Shown here one piece after another: positions 17,784 through 26,378 of a DNA stretch of 33,134 nt. The notes beneath the pieces were generated by a model, which did no database searches, was not told the origin of the DNA, and saw nothing but the letters and a program-made list of their open reading frames with translations. Origin of the DNA: DATLYH01 sp035575035 (lineage in GTDB: Bacteria; Planctomycetota; Planctomycetia; Gemmatales; Gemmataceae); contig DATLYH010000216.1 of assembly GCA_035575035.1 (NCBI GenBank), positions 1 through 33,134 of the forward strand. The letters run 5' to 3'. The position numbers were made by a program, and so were the translations under genes. Each line of letters opens with the position of its first letter. Position 1 is the first letter of the stretch.

Positions 17784-19835
17784 ATGCTCCGTCACGGATT
17801 CCTGCGCGTCGCGGCGGCCGTGCCCTCCCTGCGCGTGGCCGACTGCGCTTACAATGCCGACCGCATCCTGGCCCTGATGGCCCGCGCCGAGAGCCAGGGC
17901 ATCGCTGTTGTGGTCTTTCCCGAATTGTGCTTGACCGGCTACACCTGCGCCGACCTGTTCCAGCAGATCCCGCTTCAGCGCGGGGCGCTGGCCGCCCTGG
18001 CGCGCGTGGCCCGCGCCGGAGGCGAGGTCTTCTCGGGGCTGGCGATCGTTGGTCTCCCCCTGGCTGTGGACGACCAGGTTTTCAACTGTGCCGCTCTGCT
18101 CCACCGCGGCCGGGTGCTCGGCATCGTGCCCAAGTCATTCATCCCCAACTACAAGGAGTTTTACGAGGGCCGCTGGTTCGCCGCTGCCGCCACCGCCCGC
18201 AGCCGCGAGGTCAACCTCAACGGTGAAGCCGTCCCCTTCGGCACTGACCGGCTCTTCAGCGCGGTCAATATCGAAGGGCTGGTCGTCGGCGTCGAGATCT
18301 GCGAAGATCTCTGGGTGCCGGTGCCGCCCAGTTCGTTCCAGGCGCTGCGCGGGGCCACGCTACTGGTAAACCTGTCGGCCAGCAACGAGGTCATCGGCAA
18401 GGCGGCCTACCGGCGACAGCTAGTCGTCAACCAGTCGGGCCGCTGTATCGCCGGCTATGTCTACTGCTCCTGCGGTGTCTGGGAATCGACAACCGATGTG
18501 GTCTTCGGCGGCCACTGCTTGATCGCGGAGAACGGCACCCTCCTGGCCGAGTCGCGCCGCTTCCAGCGCGACGAGACGCTGCTGGCGGCCGACATCGACC
18601 TCGACCGTCTGCGGGCCGACCGGATGCGCACCAACAGCTTCGGCGACGCCCAGCTCTATCTGGGGACCGACCGGGCGTTCGAATACGTCCCCTTCACCCT
18701 GGAGCCGGCCCCCGCCTCCGGGCTGTTGCGCGAAGTGGACGCCCACCCGTTCGTGCCGCGGGCCAGCGAGCAGCTGCGCGAGCGCTGTGAGGAAATCTTC
18801 AGCATCCAGGTGGCGGGGCTGGCCAAGCGCCTGGAGCACCTTGGCAAGCCGCCGGTGGTCATCGGCATCTCGGGCGGTCTCGACTCGACGTTGGCCCTGC
18901 TGGTCGCTTGCAAGACCATGGACCGCCTCGGCGTGCCGCGCGACCGCATCCGCGCCTTCACCATGCCCGGTTTCGGCACCACCGAGCAGACGCTCGGCAA
19001 CGCCCGGGCGCTGATGCAGCAACTCGGCGTGACCGCTGTTGAGATCGACATTCGCCGGCTCTGCTTCGAGCAGATGAAAGCGCTGGGCCATCGGCCGTTC
19101 GGCATCGATCTGGAAGGGCTGGGGGTGGAGGAGCTGCGCCAAGCCTATCGCCGATTGCCGGCCGAGAAGCGGCAGGACCTGATCTTCGAGAATGTGCAGG
19201 CACGGATGCGGACCAGCATCCTGATGAACGCCGGCTTCGTCATCGGCACTGGCGATGTCTCCGAGCTGGCCCTGGGATGGGCGACTTACAATGGCGACCA
19301 CATGAGCATGTACAACCCCAACGCCAGCATTCCCAAGACGCTAGTCAAGTTCCTGGTGCGGTGGGTGGCGGAGAACGAGTTCGAGGGCGAAGCCCAGCGC
19401 ATCCTGCTGAACATCGTCCGCACGCCGATTTCCCCCGAGCTGCTGCCGGCCGGCGAGGATGGCCAGATCATCCAGGCGACCGAGGGGGCGATCGGCCCCT
19501 ACGAGCTGCACGATTTCTTTCTTTTCCACTTCCTCCGCTACGGGATGTCCCCGGAGAAGATTCTCTTCTTGGCCGAGCATGCCCGCTTCGACCGGTCATA
19601 TTCCGCCGAGGAGCTGCGGCGCTGGTTGCAGGTGTTCATCAAGCGGTTCTTCGCCAACCAGTTCAAGCGGAGCTGCCTGCCGGACGGTCCCAAGGTCGGC
19701 TCAATCAGTTTGTCGCCACGCGGCGACTGGCGCATGCCAAGCGATGCGCAGGCGGCGCTGTGGTTGCAGTGGGCGGCGGAACAGGAGGCGGCCGCGAAGG
19801 CCACGTCGGCCAGCAGGCCGGCGGCTCCCGTTTAG
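17784..19835 (+). CDS. nadE: Glutamine-dependent NAD(+) synthetase
   Basis: This 683-residue enzyme carries out the last step of NAD synthesis: NaAD + Gln + ATP to NAD. Residues 1-290 are a nitrilase-type glutaminase domain with the catalytic triad Glu47 (FPELCLTGY), Lys117 (IVPKSFIPNYKEFYE) and Cys173 (VGVEICEDLW). Residues about 335-660 are the synthetase domain with the pyrophosphate loop SGGLDSTLAL (363-372) and the NaAD/ammonia tunnel segment NVQARMRTSILMN and GTGDVSELALGWATYNGDH. The length and order match the fused Mycobacterium-type enzyme. ATG 17784 is preceded by GGGGAGGACTTCC, a strong SD that rules out the longer frame starting at 17751. A convergent gene ends 23 bases downstream. 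Confidence 0.96.
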   Translation: MLRHGFLRVAAAVPSLRVADCAYNADRILALMARAESQGIAVVVFPELCLTGYTCADLFQQIPLQRGALAALARVARAGGEVFSGLAIVGLPLAVDDQVFNCAALLHRGRVLGIVPKSFIPNYKEFYEGRWFAAAATARSREVNLNGEAVPFGTDRLFSAVNIEGLVVGVEICEDLWVPVPPSSFQALRGATLLVNLSASNEVIGKAAYRRQLVVNQSGRCIAGYVYCSCGVWESTTDVVFGGHCLIAENGTLLAESRRFQRDETLLAADIDLDRLRADRMRTNSFGDAQLYLGTDRAFEYVPFTLEPAPASGLLREVDAHPFVPRASEQLRERCEEIFSIQVAGLAKRLEHLGKPPVVIGISGGLDSTLALLVACKTMDRLGVPRDRIRAFTMPGFGTTEQTLGNARALMQQLGVTAVEIDIRRLCFEQMKALGHRPFGIDLEGLGVEELRQAYRRLPAEKRQDLIFENVQARMRTSILMNAGFVIGTGDVSELALGWATYNGDHMSMYNPNASIPKTLVKFLVRWVAENEFEGEAQRILLNIVRTPISPELLPAGEDGQIIQATEGAIGPYELHDFFLFHFLRYGMSPEKILFLAEHARFDRSYSAEELRRWLQVFIKRFFANQFKRSCLPDGPKVGSISLSPRGDWRMPSDAQAALWLQWAAEQEAAAKATSASRPAAPV

Positions 19836-19858
19836 CCGCGACGCGAAGCACTCTGGCC

Positions 19859-21307
19859 CTAGCCGACCTGCGTCAGCACCACGTCGTTGCCGGTGCCCCC
19901 CACGTAGGTGATCTGGAAGACGAGGCCGTTGACGATAAAGGTGTCCCCCTCGTTGAGTCCGTCGAAGGTGCCGACGATCGGATCGGTGCCGCCATTGTCG
20001 ATGATCGTGAAACTATTGCCGATGGTCGAGGGGAAGTTTAAGGTGACGACCAGGGTGCTCCCGCCGAGGACCACCCGGCCGCTGACGTCGAGCTGATCGT
20101 AGTCGCTGCCAGGAATAGTGCCTTTTAGCTCCACCGTAAAGAACGAGCCGGGTGTAAAACTTACGCCGCCGACGCTGAGGTTCCCCGGGCTGACGCCCGG
20201 AGCTATGGTCCCGCCCTGGACGGTGACTCGGCCGCCGATGGCCCCTTCTCCCCCAAGTGTGGCGGCGTTCTCCACGTTTACCCCCCGCAGCGAGCTGAGG
20301 TCGCCGTTGACCAGGAGGGTTCCGTCCCGAACGCGGGTCCTGCCCGAGTAGGTGCCGGCCCCGGAAAGCACCAGGGTGCCGATGTCTTCCTTGAACAGCC
20401 GGCTCCGGCTCCCGCCCCGGATTGTCTCGGAGAGAATCGTCGTTCCAGCACTGCTGACCACCAGGGTTTGGTTGCCCAGACCGATCCCGCCGGTGATTTG
20501 CAAGGACGTGGCGTCGTCAACGCGGAGGATGCTTGTCTCGCGCACGGCGATGTTGCCGGTCCAGGTGTTGCTCCCTCCCGTGTTCCACAGTGTGCCTCCG
20601 CGGCTCCCCCGGCCACCCAGGACGAGGCGCTCGGCCACACTGATGTCGCCTTGCATTTGCAGGACTGCATTGCGGCGGACGACGGTACCAGCCGCCAGGC
20701 TGCCCAGGGCCGAACCATTCTGAATGTTGACCGCCCCCGCCTCGATGCGGGTCAAGCCGGCGTAGGTGTTGGCCCCGGCGAGCACCAGCATTCCCGGGCC
20801 ACGCTTGGTCAGTCCACCCGGGCCGTCCACGGCGCCGGTCAAGCGGACCAGGGCGCTATCGCCGACGGCGAAGGTCTGGGAACGGGCCAGGAGGATGTCG
20901 GGGGCAAAGGTGTTCTCGCCGGCCACCGCGCCTGCCCGCACGCCGGCCAGCAGCCGGACCTGGTTGCCGGCGATGGTGTAGCCGGCCCCGTTGAAGGTGA
21001 TGGAACGGAAGGTAGTGCCGGCGGCGAAGTCGTTGGTGTTATTCAGTTGCAAGGCGGCAGCAGGGAAGACCAGATTGTCGGCGCCGTCGCTGGGATTGGG
21101 GGCGACGTTTCCGGCCCAGTTGGCGGCGGTGGTCCAGTTGGCATCGGCACCCAGCCCCGTCCAGACGTGCGTGGCGGGGCTTAGCCGGCATTCCAACTGC
21201 TCCAGTTGCAGCCGCGGTGAACGGCGCGGCGCCGCGGCGCAGGACGCCCGACGGCGGGACATGGGGGCCAGACCAAACAACTTGCGTAGCCAAGGGGAGC
21301 GGAGCAT
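19859..21307 (-). CDS. Secreted autotransporter-repeat (PATR) protein with Planc_extracel N-terminus
   Basis: This 482-residue protein is probably surface-exposed. The N-terminus is Arg-rich and contains LEQLECRLSPA at about residues 35-45, the planctomycete extracellular motif also seen in the calpain-like protein. The body is beta-helical. Two autotransporter-associated beta strand repeats are clear: GMLVLAGANTYAGLTRIEAG at about 172-191 and GTLVLSGAGTYSGRTRVRDG at about 310-329, each of the form L-SG-NTY-G-T-G. There are several weaker turns between them. The C-terminal third has the pattern found in choice-of-anchor type proteins (GGTIAPGVSPGNLSVGG, then GNDVVLTQVG). No beta-barrel translocator or PEP-CTERM is visible. 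ATG 21307 is chosen because the upstream frame lacks signal character. Confidence 0.85.
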   Translation of the reverse strand: MLRSPWLRKLFGLAPMSRRRASCAAAPRRSPRLQLEQLECRLSPATHVWTGLGADANWTTAANWAGNVAPNPSDGADNLVFPAAALQLNNTNDFAAGTTFRSITFNGAGYTIAGNQVRLLAGVRAGAVAGENTFAPDILLARSQTFAVGDSALVRLTGAVDGPGGLTKRGPGMLVLAGANTYAGLTRIEAGAVNIQNGSALGSLAAGTVVRRNAVLQMQGDISVAERLVLGGRGSRGGTLWNTGGSNTWTGNIAVRETSILRVDDATSLQITGGIGLGNQTLVVSSAGTTILSETIRGGSRSRLFKEDIGTLVLSGAGTYSGRTRVRDGTLLVNGDLSSLRGVNVENAATLGGEGAIGGRVTVQGGTIAPGVSPGNLSVGGVSFTPGSFFTVELKGTIPGSDYDQLDVSGRVVLGGSTLVVTLNFPSTIGNSFTIIDNGGTDPIVGTFDGLNEGDTFIVNGLVFQITYVGGTGNDVVLTQVG

Positions 21308-21433
21308 TAGCGAGTCCCTTAATTCCAAGATTGAGCGACAGGGCGAATCCAAACCATCCTGCCCGAGGGGCAAGATGGGCAATCTGTACGGGGACGCTAC
21401 CAGAATCTGTCTCACATTAACCGAGATGTCCAG

Positions 21434-21600
21434 TTACCCAGCAGTAATCTGAAAAAAGTCTGCCGAAAAATCGGTCCCGAGGACGATCCGAACGGTGTTT
21501 CCGTTAAGGCCCGCGTACAATGCTTTGCCCGGGGCAAAGGTCAGCCGTTCTCCTTTTTGATTGACAGCATCGACCGCGCTTTGGAAAGTAGCAGGCGCAT
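21434..21600 (-). pseudogene. Possible C-terminal gene fragment, unidentified
   Basis: About 55 in-frame residues, from HAPATFQSAVDAVNQ to DFFQITAG followed by TAA, have balanced composition and alternating hydrophobic residues (LTFAPGKALYAGLNGNTVRI). There is no start codon in the protein-like part, and the upstream continuation overlaps the dehydratase gene as low-complexity sequence. No family is recognised. It could be chance. Confidence 0.25.
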
Positions 21601-21618
21601 GCCGTGTGCCTGCTACTT
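21586..21618. promoter_or_regulatory. Perfect 11-bp inverted repeat upstream of the sugar-acid cluster (possible operator)
   Basis: AAGTAGCAGGC (21586-21596) and GCCTGCTACTT (21608-21618) are perfectly complementary, separated by 11 bases. The repeat lies 39 bases before the dehydratase ATG and 19 bases after a TTGACA at 21561-21566. That position suits a repressor operator or an attenuating hairpin. Confidence 0.45.
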
Positions 21619-21657
21619 GCTCCGCGAACTTCCGGAAGTGACCAGGAGAACCGCACC

Positions 21658-23013
21658 ATGATCGTGCACCGTCGGGAATGGCTCCGGTCGGCTGTGGGCG
21701 GCCTGGCCGGGGCTGCGTGCGCCGCACCAGGCCTTGCCCAGGAGTCCAGGCGCAAGGTGCCGCCGCTGAAAATCACCGGTCTGAAGGTGACCCCCATTGC
21801 CCTGCCCGACCCGCCGCTGCTGGCTGCCAGCGGCTGCCACGGCCCTTACTTCCTCCGCAACCTCGTCGAGATCGAAACCGACGCCGGCATCATGGGCGTC
21901 GGTGAGACGCGCGGCGGCCGGCGGACCACCGACGCCCTGGAGAAGGCCCGCGCCACCGTCGTCGGCCAGAACGCCTTCGCCTATCGCGCCTTCGCCCGAC
22001 CGTTGCTGGCGCTTGACCCCGGTGCTTACGCCGGCATCGAGTTGGCCTGCCTGGATGCCTGCGGCAAGGCGACCGGACGGCGGCTCTGCGAACTGCTCGG
22101 CGGCCCGGTGCGTGAGGAGGTCGAATTCGCCGCCTACCTTTTCTACCGCTACGCTGCCGATCACCCAAAGCTGCTGGCCGACACGCGGATCGTGGACCAG
22201 CGCGGCCGCGGCGACCGCGCCCTCGATGACTGGGGCGAGGTCCGATCGCCCGAGGCAATGGTCCAGATGGCCGACCGCTTCCGCCAGCGGTGGGGTTTCC
22301 GCGTGCTCAAGCTCAAAGGAGGCGTGCTCGACCCCGAGGCGGAGCTGGAGACGATGCGGGCCCTGGACCGGCACTTCGGCGGCAAGTGCCCGCTGCGCAT
22401 CGACCCGAACGCACGCTGGCGGACGGCGACGGCCCTGCGCATCGGCCAGAAACTGAAAGACGTGACGCTGGAGTACTACGAGGACCCGGTGGCCGGGCAA
22501 AGGGCGATGGCCGAGGTGCGGCAGGCCACCGGACTGCGCATGAGCACCAACATGTGCGTGACGCGCTTCGAGCACGTCCCTGAGGCGGTCCGCCTTCAGC
22601 CGATCGACGTGGTGCTGAGCGATCACCATTACTGGGGCGGCATCCCGGCCTGCCAGGAGCTGGGCCGGCTGTGCGAGACGCTGGGCTGGGGCGTCAGCCA
22701 GCACAGCAACAACCACGCCGGCGTCACGATGGCGGCGATGATCCACCTGGGCGCCGTCGTGCCGCAGCTGACCTACGCCAGCGACACCCACTATCCCTGG
22801 CTGGTGCCCGGGGCCGACATCATCGAGGGGCCGAACCTACCGATCCAGGGGGGCAAGATGCGGGTGCCGGACGGCCCGGGTCTGGGGGTGCGGCTGGACG
22901 CGGACAAGGTGGCCCGGGCCCATGAGGTCTACCGCAAGTGCGGCATGCGCGAGCGCGACGACGCCACCACCATGCGTCTGGTCGAGCCCGGCTGGGAACG
23001 CAAACTGTTCTGA
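21658..23013 (+). CDS. Enolase-superfamily sugar acid dehydratase, glucarate-dehydratase-like, exported by Tat signal
   Basis: This is a 451-residue protein. The N-terminus MIVHRREWLRSAVGGLAGAA has twin Arg and a hydrophobic stretch, then APGLAQ, resembling a Tat signal. The capping domain (40-150) precedes a TIM barrel with the superfamily residues. These are the KxK pair Lys218/Lys220 (VLKLKGG), the metal ligands Asp249 (RIDPNARW), Glu275 (YYEDPV) and Asn298 (STNMCV), and the His/Asp dyad His349 (QHSNNHAG) with Asp322 (SDHHYWGG). The HSNNHxG and STNMCVTxxEH segments are typical of glucarate dehydratases, which convert glucarate to 5-keto-4-deoxyglucarate. The exact substrate is uncertain. 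AGGAGA lies 8 bases before ATG 21658. It is first in a tight cluster with the isomerase gene, 15 bases apart. Confidence 0.88.
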   Translation: MIVHRREWLRSAVGGLAGAACAAPGLAQESRRKVPPLKITGLKVTPIALPDPPLLAASGCHGPYFLRNLVEIETDAGIMGVGETRGGRRTTDALEKARATVVGQNAFAYRAFARPLLALDPGAYAGIELACLDACGKATGRRLCELLGGPVREEVEFAAYLFYRYAADHPKLLADTRIVDQRGRGDRALDDWGEVRSPEAMVQMADRFRQRWGFRVLKLKGGVLDPEAELETMRALDRHFGGKCPLRIDPNARWRTATALRIGQKLKDVTLEYYEDPVAGQRAMAEVRQATGLRMSTNMCVTRFEHVPEAVRLQPIDVVLSDHHYWGGIPACQELGRLCETLGWGVSQHSNNHAGVTMAAMIHLGAVVPQLTYASDTHYPWLVPGADIIEGPNLPIQGGKMRVPDGPGLGVRLDADKVARAHEVYRKCGMRERDDATTMRLVEPGWERKLF

Positions 23014-23028
23014 ACGGGAAACCCAACC

Positions 23029-23877
23029 ATGAAAATCAGCAACTACACCCTGAGCTATTCGCGCGAGTTTACCAAGGGACAGATGGACATCTTCAAGTTC
23101 CTGGCACTCAGCCGCGAGCTGGGGGTCGAGGGGGCCAGCATCCATATCCGCAACCTGCAGAGCACCGACACCGACTACCTCAAGCGCGTGCGGCGGGCTT
23201 ACCTCGACCACGGGCTTTCCGTCTCGCAGGTAACCGTCTCAACTAACTTCGGTCGGTCCGAGGATCGACAGGAGGAGGAATTCAAGATGGCCCGCGAGGC
23301 GATCCGGGTGGGGATGTTCCTCGGAGCGCCCTTGGTGCGGGTCTTCGCCGGCTCGCCGCCGAGCGAGGCGGAGCGCGAGCGGGCGTTTGCCCAGGCCGGG
23401 GCCGCCGTCCGCAAGGTCTGCGAGGAGGCTGCCCGCGAGGGGATGCCGATCGGTTTGCAGAACCATAACCACGGCGCCCTGGTCCGCACCGGCGACGAGG
23501 TGATCCGCTTCCTGAAAATGGTCGATCACCCCAACCTGACATTCGTGCTGGACACCGGCCAGTTCGCCGGCTCGCGCGGGGCCAGCGGCAAGCCGCCGCC
23601 GGAGTTGGCCAACGCCGATTATCTCGAAAGCATCCGCCAGACCGCCCCGCTGGCCCGCTACGTCCGTGTCAAGTTCTATAATCCCCGCCCGGACGGCTCG
23701 GAGCCGTTCATCGATTACGACAAGGTGTTTGCCATCCTGCGCAGCGTCCACTACCCCGGCTTCCTCGACATCGTTTATGAGCCGGGCGTGGGGACCGGCG
23801 ACCCCGGCGAGGAAGCCCGCACTGCCATTCCTCGCATCGTCAAGTTCCTCCGCTCGAAAATGGAGGTCGGCAGGTAA
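23029..23877 (+). CDS. Sugar phosphate isomerase/epimerase-like TIM-barrel protein
   Basis: This is a 282-residue protein of the xylose isomerase-like AP endonuclease 2 superfamily. The metal-binding positions of this fold are recognisable. The segment IGLQNHNHGAL (about 141-151, where Glu is often present and here is Gln-Asn-His) is followed by the FVLDTGQFAGS strand with its Asp, then YVRVKFYN and the C-terminal FLDIVYEPG with a metal-ligand Glu. The family isomerises or epimerises keto sugars and inositol derivatives. The particular substrate is unknown, but the neighbouring dehydratase suggests a sugar-acid pathway. There is no signal peptide, so it is cytoplasmic, which contrasts with its exported neighbours. 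Confidence 0.85.
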   Translation: MKISNYTLSYSREFTKGQMDIFKFLALSRELGVEGASIHIRNLQSTDTDYLKRVRRAYLDHGLSVSQVTVSTNFGRSEDRQEEEFKMAREAIRVGMFLGAPLVRVFAGSPPSEAERERAFAQAGAAVRKVCEEAAREGMPIGLQNHNHGALVRTGDEVIRFLKMVDHPNLTFVLDTGQFAGSRGASGKPPPELANADYLESIRQTAPLARYVRVKFYNPRPDGSEPFIDYDKVFAILRSVHYPGFLDIVYEPGVGTGDPGEEARTAIPRIVKFLRSKMEVGR

Positions 23878-23912
23878 CGACCGCTGCCATCGCCCGGAGG
23901 AGGCCGCGATCC

Positions 23913-24866
23913 GTGAACCCCGTACTCTTCATTCCCCTGGCCGGTTTGGTGCTCTTGTCGGCGGAGGAGGAGCCGGAGGCCCGGGCCGTCGCCTTCCTGG
24001 TCCGCGAGGTGCCGAGTTGGTCGGTGGAGAACAAGTGCTACTCGTGCCACAACAACGGCGATGCCGCCCGGGCGCTGTACCATGCGATCCGGCTTGGCCG
24101 CCCGTTGCCGGCCCGAGCGCTGGCAGAGACCTCGCGCTGGCTGGCGCGGCCGGACGGTTGGGACAAAAACGGCGGCGAGGGTGGACCGAGCGATACGGGG
24201 CTGGCCCGCGTCCAGTTCGCCGCCGCCCTGGTGGACGCCCTCGACGCCGGCGCCGTCAAGGGCCAGAAAGCCCTGCTCCGCGCCGCCGAGTTGGTGGCGG
24301 AGCACCAGAAGGAGGACGGCAGCTGGCGGCCCGACGGGGAGGTCATCATCGGCGCGCCGGCCACCTACGGCGCCTGCCTGATGACCTATCAGGCCCGCCG
24401 CGTGCTCCTGAGGGCCGACCCCCAGCGGCACCGCGAGGCAATCGCCCGGGCGGACCGGTGGCTGCGCCAGGTGGAGGTCAAGAGTGTGCTGGATGCAGCG
24501 GCCGTTCTGCTGGCGCTGGCGGGGAACGACGACGCCGAGGCCCGGACCCAGCGCCGCCACTGTCTGGAGCTAATCCGCCGAGGCGAGTCGAAGGATGGCG
24601 GCTGGGGACCGTACGTCACCTCGTTCCCCGAGCCTTTTGACACCGCAGTGGTATTGCTGGCCCTGACAGCTTTGGGAGAGGAGAAAGATGTAGCGGCGAT
24701 GATCGAGCGCGGCCGGGCCTATTTGATCCGAACGCAGCAGGAGGATGGCAGTTGGCGAGAGACGACGCGCCCGGCCGGTGGAGAGAGCTACGCCCAGCGG
24801 ATTTCCACCTGCGGCTGGGCGACGCTGGCGCTACTGGCGACCCAGGGGCGACCTTCGCGGAAATGA
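23913..24866 (+). CDS. Secreted squalene-cyclase-like toroid protein with a CxxCH haem motif
   Basis: This is a 317-residue protein. A short signal peptide is visible (MNPVLFIPLAGLVLLSA), so the mature part should be periplasmic. Residues 36-50 read WSVENKCYSCHNNGD, with Cys42, Cys45 and His46 forming a c-type haem site. The rest is alpha-helical with three QW-like repeats of the prenyltransferase/squalene oxidase toroid: HQKEDGSWRPDG, GESKDGGWGPY and QQEDGSWRET. The cyclase DxDD acid is absent; a single FDTAVVLLAL motif stands at the equivalent place, so cyclase activity is unlikely. The start is GTG 23913, preceded by GGAGGAGG, 35 bases after the isomerase stop. Function unknown; an electron-transfer or scaffold role in the cluster is only an inference. 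Confidence 0.82.
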   Translation: MNPVLFIPLAGLVLLSAEEEPEARAVAFLVREVPSWSVENKCYSCHNNGDAARALYHAIRLGRPLPARALAETSRWLARPDGWDKNGGEGGPSDTGLARVQFAAALVDALDAGAVKGQKALLRAAELVAEHQKEDGSWRPDGEVIIGAPATYGACLMTYQARRVLLRADPQRHREAIARADRWLRQVEVKSVLDAAAVLLALAGNDDAEARTQRRHCLELIRRGESKDGGWGPYVTSFPEPFDTAVVLLALTALGEEKDVAAMIERGRAYLIRTQQEDGSWRETTRPAGGESYAQRISTCGWATLALLATQGRPSRK

Positions 24867-24936
24867 TCGGCCGTTGGCGGCGCGGCGCCGAGCCCCCGTG
24901 CTAAGCCGCAAGCAGCGGCCGGACTGGAACCAAACT

Positions 24937-26133
24937 TCACTCCGGTAGCGCCCTTACCTCGAACGGCAGCTCCACTGTCTCGGTCTTGATCTGGCGCTCG
25001 ATCGGGGGGAAGACATCCACCTCGAATGGTCGGGCGATCGAGTTGCCGACCGAGTCCTCCAGCGTCACGTCGGCCACCAGACGATAAGTTCCAGCTTGCC
25101 AGGATTGCTCCGGGGTGAAGTGCCAGCGCGTCTCTTCATCGGTCACCTTGACGGTGCCGGCCAGGCGCCGGCCCTTTGCGTCAACCACCCAGAGGAGCCG
25201 GTGCAGCTGGGCATGGTCCAGCGGCTTGGGAAACGTGACCGTCAGAGGCCCCCGTTGGCCAGGCGCGGGCGGCTCGATCTTCCATGCCTTCGGGTCAATC
25301 GCCTGCTCATCCAGGGCCACTGCCTGGAACGTCTTGCGGTACGACTCCTTCAAGGGGTTGCCGTTGGCGTCCGGCCAATCGCGATCGATTACCAGGGTGT
25401 AGGTCTTGCCCTCCTCAAGGATCGGGCCGAAGTCCCGGCGCGGCTTCAGGTCGCGCTTGACCCGCCCCGGATCGAGGAAGAGCGTGAAGCGTTTGCCCTG
25501 CGCGTCCCACAATTCTTCCCCCAACTCCAGGAAGGGGGTCTCGATCTCCTTCCCCTCGGCATTGAACAAGTGGATATGCCGGTAGGCGTGCCCCTGGCTC
25601 ATGGGGGCGGAGAAGTGGATGTAAAACCGCAGGTGGTTTTCCGGTAGCTTGTTCCGGGTGGGGTAGACCTGCGTCACCACGGTCGGCGTCGTGGGCTTGG
25701 GTTTGGGCAAGGTGAACTCGGCGACAACTGACTCGTGTTTGCCGGTCCGCCCCGGCAGCCGCGACGGGTCGAACACCACCCGATAGCGCACTCCCGGAGC
25801 AAGCGGGAAGCGCGGCTCGAAACGGAGCACGTCCCCCTCGACCCGGTACGAGCCGAGCATCGCCGGCCGATCCCTGTCTTCCGCCGCCCCTGCGACGTAG
25901 ACGGCGAGCAGGGCCTTCCACTGGTCCGGTTCCAGTTTTGCTCCGGCCAGCTTCGCCAACTCGGCTGGGTCGAGACCGACCACATCAAAGGTGGCCTGGG
26001 TAGCGGTATCCGACGGGCGGTTGAGCCGGATGGCCGGTCTCCCCTTGCCGGACGGCTGGCTGGAGGCGTACTCCGAGACGGCCCCGACCGCGATCAGGAC
26101 CACAGCCACGGCGACGCCGATGTGCTTGCTCAC
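24937..26133 (-). CDS. Secreted protein with SbsA/Big_5-type Ig-like domains
   Basis: This 398-residue exported protein is of unknown function. The signal sequence HIGVAVAVVLIAVGAVSEYA follows the GTG start at 26133, which is preceded by GGTGG. The frame could begin upstream, but the extra residues (MSFGFRHSCFFRHS) are encoded by the intergenic repeat and are not protein-like. Two or three beta-sandwich modules are seen: about 40-165 (LRFEPRFPLAPGVRYRVVFD), about 175-280 (LRFYIHFSAPMSQGHAYRHI and RFTLFLDPGRVKRDL) and about 300-390 (TVTFPKPLDHAQLHRLLWVV and HFTPEQSWQAGTYRLVADV). The phrases HFSAPM and GTYRLVADVTLEDSVGN match bacterial Ig-like (Big_5/SbsA) strands. Its partner or substrate cannot be told. 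Confidence 0.8.
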   Translation of the reverse strand: MSKHIGVAVAVVLIAVGAVSEYASSQPSGKGRPAIRLNRPSDTATQATFDVVGLDPAELAKLAGAKLEPDQWKALLAVYVAGAAEDRDRPAMLGSYRVEGDVLRFEPRFPLAPGVRYRVVFDPSRLPGRTGKHESVVAEFTLPKPKPTTPTVVTQVYPTRNKLPENHLRFYIHFSAPMSQGHAYRHIHLFNAEGKEIETPFLELGEELWDAQGKRFTLFLDPGRVKRDLKPRRDFGPILEEGKTYTLVIDRDWPDANGNPLKESYRKTFQAVALDEQAIDPKAWKIEPPAPGQRGPLTVTFPKPLDHAQLHRLLWVVDAKGRRLAGTVKVTDEETRWHFTPEQSWQAGTYRLVADVTLEDSVGNSIARPFEVDVFPPIERQIKTETVELPFEVRALPE

Positions 26134-26149
26134 GTTACCACCTGGGTGA

Positions 26150-26331
26150 GAATGACGAATTCCTAAGCACGAATGACGAAAGAAGCACGAATGACGAAAT
26201 CCGAATGACAAAACAGCCGGTCGGCAGGGGACGTCACCCCACCGGCGGTGAACGCCTCTCGTGCGCCCTTCGTCCTTGGTCCTTCGGCCTTCGTCATTCT
26301 TTCGTCATTCGTGCTTCGTCATTCGTCATTG
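26150..26331. repeat. Interspersed ATGACGAA / TTCGTCAT inverted repeat
   Basis: The left half (about 26150-26216) repeats GAATGACGAA and the right half (about 26282-26331) repeats TTCGTCATTC, so the halves are inverted copies of one another; AAGCACGAATGACGAAAGAA is shared. They could form a long imperfect hairpin upstream of the Ig-like protein gene. The element overlaps the extra N-terminal frame of that gene, which supports the later GTG start. This kind of element is common between planctomycete genes (recalled). Confidence 0.65.
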
Positions 26332-26378
26332 CGGTGAGACCCGGGCCCGGCCCGCGGAGCCGGGCCCGGCGGCGCCAG

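Larger units (their letters stand above)
21308..21657. other. Intergenic region between divergent genes
   Basis: These 350 bases separate the autotransporter-repeat gene from the sugar-acid cluster. They contain an 11-bp perfect inverted repeat at 21586-21618 and a TTGACA box at 21561-21566. On the minus strand, a startless stretch ending at 21434 reads GERLTFAPGKALYAGLNGNT and onward to QITAG. It is more protein-like than random sequence and may be a leftover gene fragment. Confidence 0.45.

Noticed and set aside
21613..22791. A 392-residue minus-strand frame antisense to the dehydratase
   Set aside because: The plus strand encodes an enzyme with all enolase-superfamily ligands; the antisense translation has no domain.
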